From: an uncultured Eubacterium sp.
GTDB taxonomy: Bacteria > Bacillota > Clostridia > Lachnospirales > Lachnospiraceae
Length of the DNA: 7,131 nt
Assembly: GCA_910579145.1 (NCBI GenBank)
Contig: CAJTTQ010000106.1
Location: forward strand, 1-7,131
Direction of reading: 5' to 3'
How positions within the stretch are numbered: the first letter of the stretch is position 1; every line of letters begins with the position of its first letter. The notes under the pieces are model-generated. The model searched no databases. It saw only the letters and a program-made list of their open reading frames with translations, and was not told where the DNA came from. Positions 6,041-7,131 of this stretch are shown here, one piece after another. The translations under genes were made by a program, and so were the position numbers.

Positions 6041-6107
6041 AGTATGCTTCTTTCTAGGCTGGTAAATCTAATAGTGAAATCACTTAATGCCTAGAAGGGG
6101 GCATATT
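6041..6107 (+). ncRNA. 19-bp hairpin with compensating G-U pairs
   Basis: Positions 6041-6059 pair with 6089-6107 around a 29-base loop. At DNA level the arms differ at several positions, but every one becomes a G-U wobble when the plus strand is read as RNA, so all 19 positions pair. On the opposite strand the same positions would be A-C mismatches. This asymmetry argues for an RNA structure made from the plus strand. It has no U-tract directly after it, so it is not a standard terminator. Alternatives are a tyrosine-recombinase inverted-repeat site or a folded single-strand recombination site. The boundaries of any mature RNA are unknown. Confidence 0.45.
6044..6094 (+). CDS. 16-residue hydrophobic mini-ORF inside the hairpin
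   Basis: The ATG at 6044, preceded by AGGAGGG with a 3-base gap, encodes MLLSRLVNLIVKSLNA and stops at TAG 6092-6094. The peptide alternates leucine, isoleucine and valine with two basic residues, as in short membrane-active or leader peptides. Its start codon lies near the foot of the left hairpin arm and its stop lies in the right arm, so folding would hide the start codon. It could be a type I toxin-like peptide, a regulatory leader, or chance. The spacing to the ribosome binding site is short, and no homologue is recognised. Confidence 0.35.
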   Translation: MLLSRLVNLIVKSLNA

Positions 6108-6116
6108 AGAATTTAC
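6062..6116 (+). repeat. Second inverted repeat interlocked with the hairpin
   Basis: GTAAATCTAATA (6062-6073) pairs with 6104-6116 as 12 base pairs with one bulged base. The left arm lies in the loop of the first hairpin and the right arm begins in its last four bases. The two foldings are therefore either alternatives or, with slight trimming, an H-type pseudoknot. This supports a structured or switching RNA, although AT-rich arms weaken the case. Confidence 0.4.
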
Positions 6117-6157
6117 TGCAATATTATTAAAAGATTATATTGGTATTGGATAGAAAA

Positions 6158-6185
6158 TTGACTGTAGACAAGTACCATAGATAAC
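6158..6185 (+). promoter_or_regulatory. Promoter for the nuclease-NTPase gene
   Basis: TTGACT (6158-6163), one mismatch from the sigma-A -35 consensus, is followed after 16 bases by GATAAC (6180-6185) as a moderate -10 box. Transcription would start near 6192, shortly before the ATG at 6220. The AT-rich stretch 6108-6157 between the second inverted repeat and this promoter shows no other feature I can support. Confidence 0.45.
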
Positions 6186-6199
6186 TTTTTATTATCTGT
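6177..6199. promoter_or_regulatory. Palindrome over the -10 box, possible operator
   Basis: The half-sites AGATAA (6179-6184) and TTATCT (6192-6197) match exactly around a 7-base T-rich centre; one wobble and one further pair extend the stem outward to 6177/6199. The repeat covers the -10 box and the likely start of transcription. That is where a dimeric repressor would bind, and it could also form a small hairpin at the 5' end of the mRNA. No regulator gene for it is in the window. Confidence 0.35.
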
Positions 6200-6219
6200 C
6201 GACTTTTGGGGTAGGATAA

Positions 6220-7131
6220 ATGGAGATTATCGTTTGTCAGATTGTTAAGAAAGTTTTTCAGGAGTATGAAAAAATGACATTAAATATAAAGGAGTTTATA
6301 GATAATATTTCACCGGAAAAATTTGAGGAGTTATGTGTTTCATATTTACGGTATTTAAAGGGTACAAAATTTAAAATAAAAGGTACTCGTTATTGTAAAG
6401 ATGGTGGAAAGGATATAGAGGGTGTTGCTGAAAATGGTATTCCTTATGAAATTTGGGCGGAATGTAAAAAGCATGGACGTTCTATAGGACTAGATGAAAT
6501 TTCTAAGAATGTTGTATTGGTTCTTTCAGAAAATATTAATGAACTTATTTTTTTCTCAACATTAGGGTTGTCAGAATTACCACTTTTTCGAAATGAGAAG
6601 ATTTTACCATGCAACAAGGGTGTTAGAAATAAAGGCCTATCAATAAACATAAAACTGTCGAAATATCCTAATTCGGATCGTTATGAATCCGAAGAAACTG
6701 TTATTTTGCAGCGAGATACCGTATTTTATATTGATGCTTATTTTACAAATAATTCTTCTGTTATAATTAAAAATATTGATATAGATATACCAAACTCTAA
6801 ATTTATGATGTTTAATATGCAGCCCTATAATAGACATTTTGACTTGCAACCATATTGTGATAGAATTGTTCAACTAAAGGTAAATGTTATTAATTGCATA
6901 CGGAAACATAAAATTCCCCACATTAAAATTCAATATGAATATAATAATGAAAAAAAAACAGAACTCTTACATGTAGGTGTAGTAGATCCTACGCATCTGA
7001 TGTATTTCCCTTTAGTTGGAGTAGAACTCAACAAATTTCTAAAATTGACAGTAGAACCTCTTTTGAAAACGGCTAATCCAAACACTTATGTTATAGATAT
7101 TCGTGGTGGTTCTGGTGTTGGGAAAAGCAGA
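6220..7131 (+). CDS. Mrr-like nuclease fused to a P-loop NTPase, probable antiphage protein (3' end outside the window)
   Basis: The first 304 residues are visible and the frame is still open at the window end. Residues about 31-115 form an Mrr-like PD-(D/E)xK nuclease: helix FEELCVSYLRYL, then DGGKD with the metal-binding Asp65, then AECKK with Glu81 and Lys83. Residues about 150-255 alternate strands and turns (YFTNNSSVIIKNIDIDIP), suggesting a beta-sandwich linker. A Walker A loop follows, GGSGVGKS (296-303, Lys302). Nuclease-first, NTPase-next proteins include Avs/STAND and related defence proteins, where the NTPase senses the invader and the nuclease degrades DNA. This role is inferred from architecture; the sensor part is unseen. 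The codons are strongly AT-rich, unlike the integrase upstream, which suggests transfer. Two starts compete: ATG 6220 with TAGGA 3 bases upstream, and ATG 6274 with AGGAG at an ideal 9 bases. The latter may be the true start and would remove 18 residues outside the nuclease fold. Confidence 0.85.
   Translation, partial: MEIIVCQIVKKVFQEYEKMTLNIKEFIDNISPEKFEELCVSYLRYLKGTKFKIKGTRYCKDGGKDIEGVAENGIPYEIWAECKKHGRSIGLDEISKNVVLVLSENINELIFFSTLGLSELPLFRNEKILPCNKGVRNKGLSINIKLSKYPNSDRYESEETVILQRDTVFYIDAYFTNNSSVIIKNIDIDIPNSKFMMFNMQPYNRHFDLQPYCDRIVQLKVNVINCIRKHKIPHIKIQYEYNNEKKTELLHVGVVDPTHLMYFPLVGVELNKFLKLTVEPLLKTANPNTYVIDIRGGSGVGKSR

Noticed and set aside
6640..6873. Minus-strand ORF opposite the nuclease-NTPase linker region
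   Set aside because: It is a product of AT-rich antisense sequence, dominated by Ile and Asn, with no initiation signal.
1..7131. CRISPR arrays, tRNA or rRNA genes
   Set aside because: No regularly spaced repeats of 24-40 bases and no tRNA cloverleaf or rRNA signature were seen on either strand.

Overview
The window reads as an accessory region of a Clostridia-type Firmicute genome, most likely Lachnospiraceae or a close relative. This rests on strong AGGAGG-type ribosome binding sites, a large resolvase-type serine recombinase of the kind common in clostridial mobile elements, and a hybrid sensor kinase of a style common in Lachnospiraceae. The taxon is inferred from protein style, not from a marker gene. 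Base composition is mosaic: the two ends (about 1-625 and 6040-7131) are visibly AT-rich, while the recombinase, kinase and integrase genes between them are more GC-rich. This fits pieces with different histories.

Left end, minus strand. Positions 1-525 hold the N-terminal part of a nucleotidyltransferase-fold protein that runs off the window. Before it lie a sigma-A-like promoter and a short reading frame (532-618) that may be the tail of an interrupted gene. Next come an imperfect palindrome just beyond the 3' end of the recombinase gene and then the serine recombinase itself (675-2198). A 79-residue unknown ORF (2223-2462) with an excellent ribosome binding site follows; it lies immediately upstream of the recombinase in the direction of transcription and looks co-transcribed with it. 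A 723-residue membrane-bound hybrid histidine kinase/response regulator (2551-4722, TTG start) lies upstream of that on the same strand.

Divergent gap 4723-5066. It contains the kinase leader with an exact 11-bp tandem repeat and a possible promoter. It also contains several short, protein-like but broken reading frames on the plus strand that look like the remains of a lost gene or small leader ORFs.

Right part, plus strand. A complete XerC/D-type tyrosine recombinase (5067-5990) has all its catalytic residues. After it comes a 230-bp gap that is not empty: two strong ribosome binding sites, a 16-residue hydrophobic mini-ORF wrapped in a 19-bp RNA-type hairpin, a second inverted repeat interlocked with the first, and then a promoter with a palindrome over its -10 region. 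This leads into an AT-rich gene (6220 to the window end). That gene encodes an Mrr-like PD-(D/E)xK nuclease domain, a probable beta-rich linker domain and a Walker A P-loop. This architecture is typical of nuclease-NTPase antiphage proteins (STAND/Avs-like), but the gene is cut by the window edge just after the P-loop.

Together the window looks like a recombination-prone defence or integration hotspot: two unrelated site-specific recombinases, gene remnants at both junctions, and a probable defence NTPase. The most unusual part is the structured, peptide-encoding segment between the tyrosine recombinase and the nuclease-NTPase.
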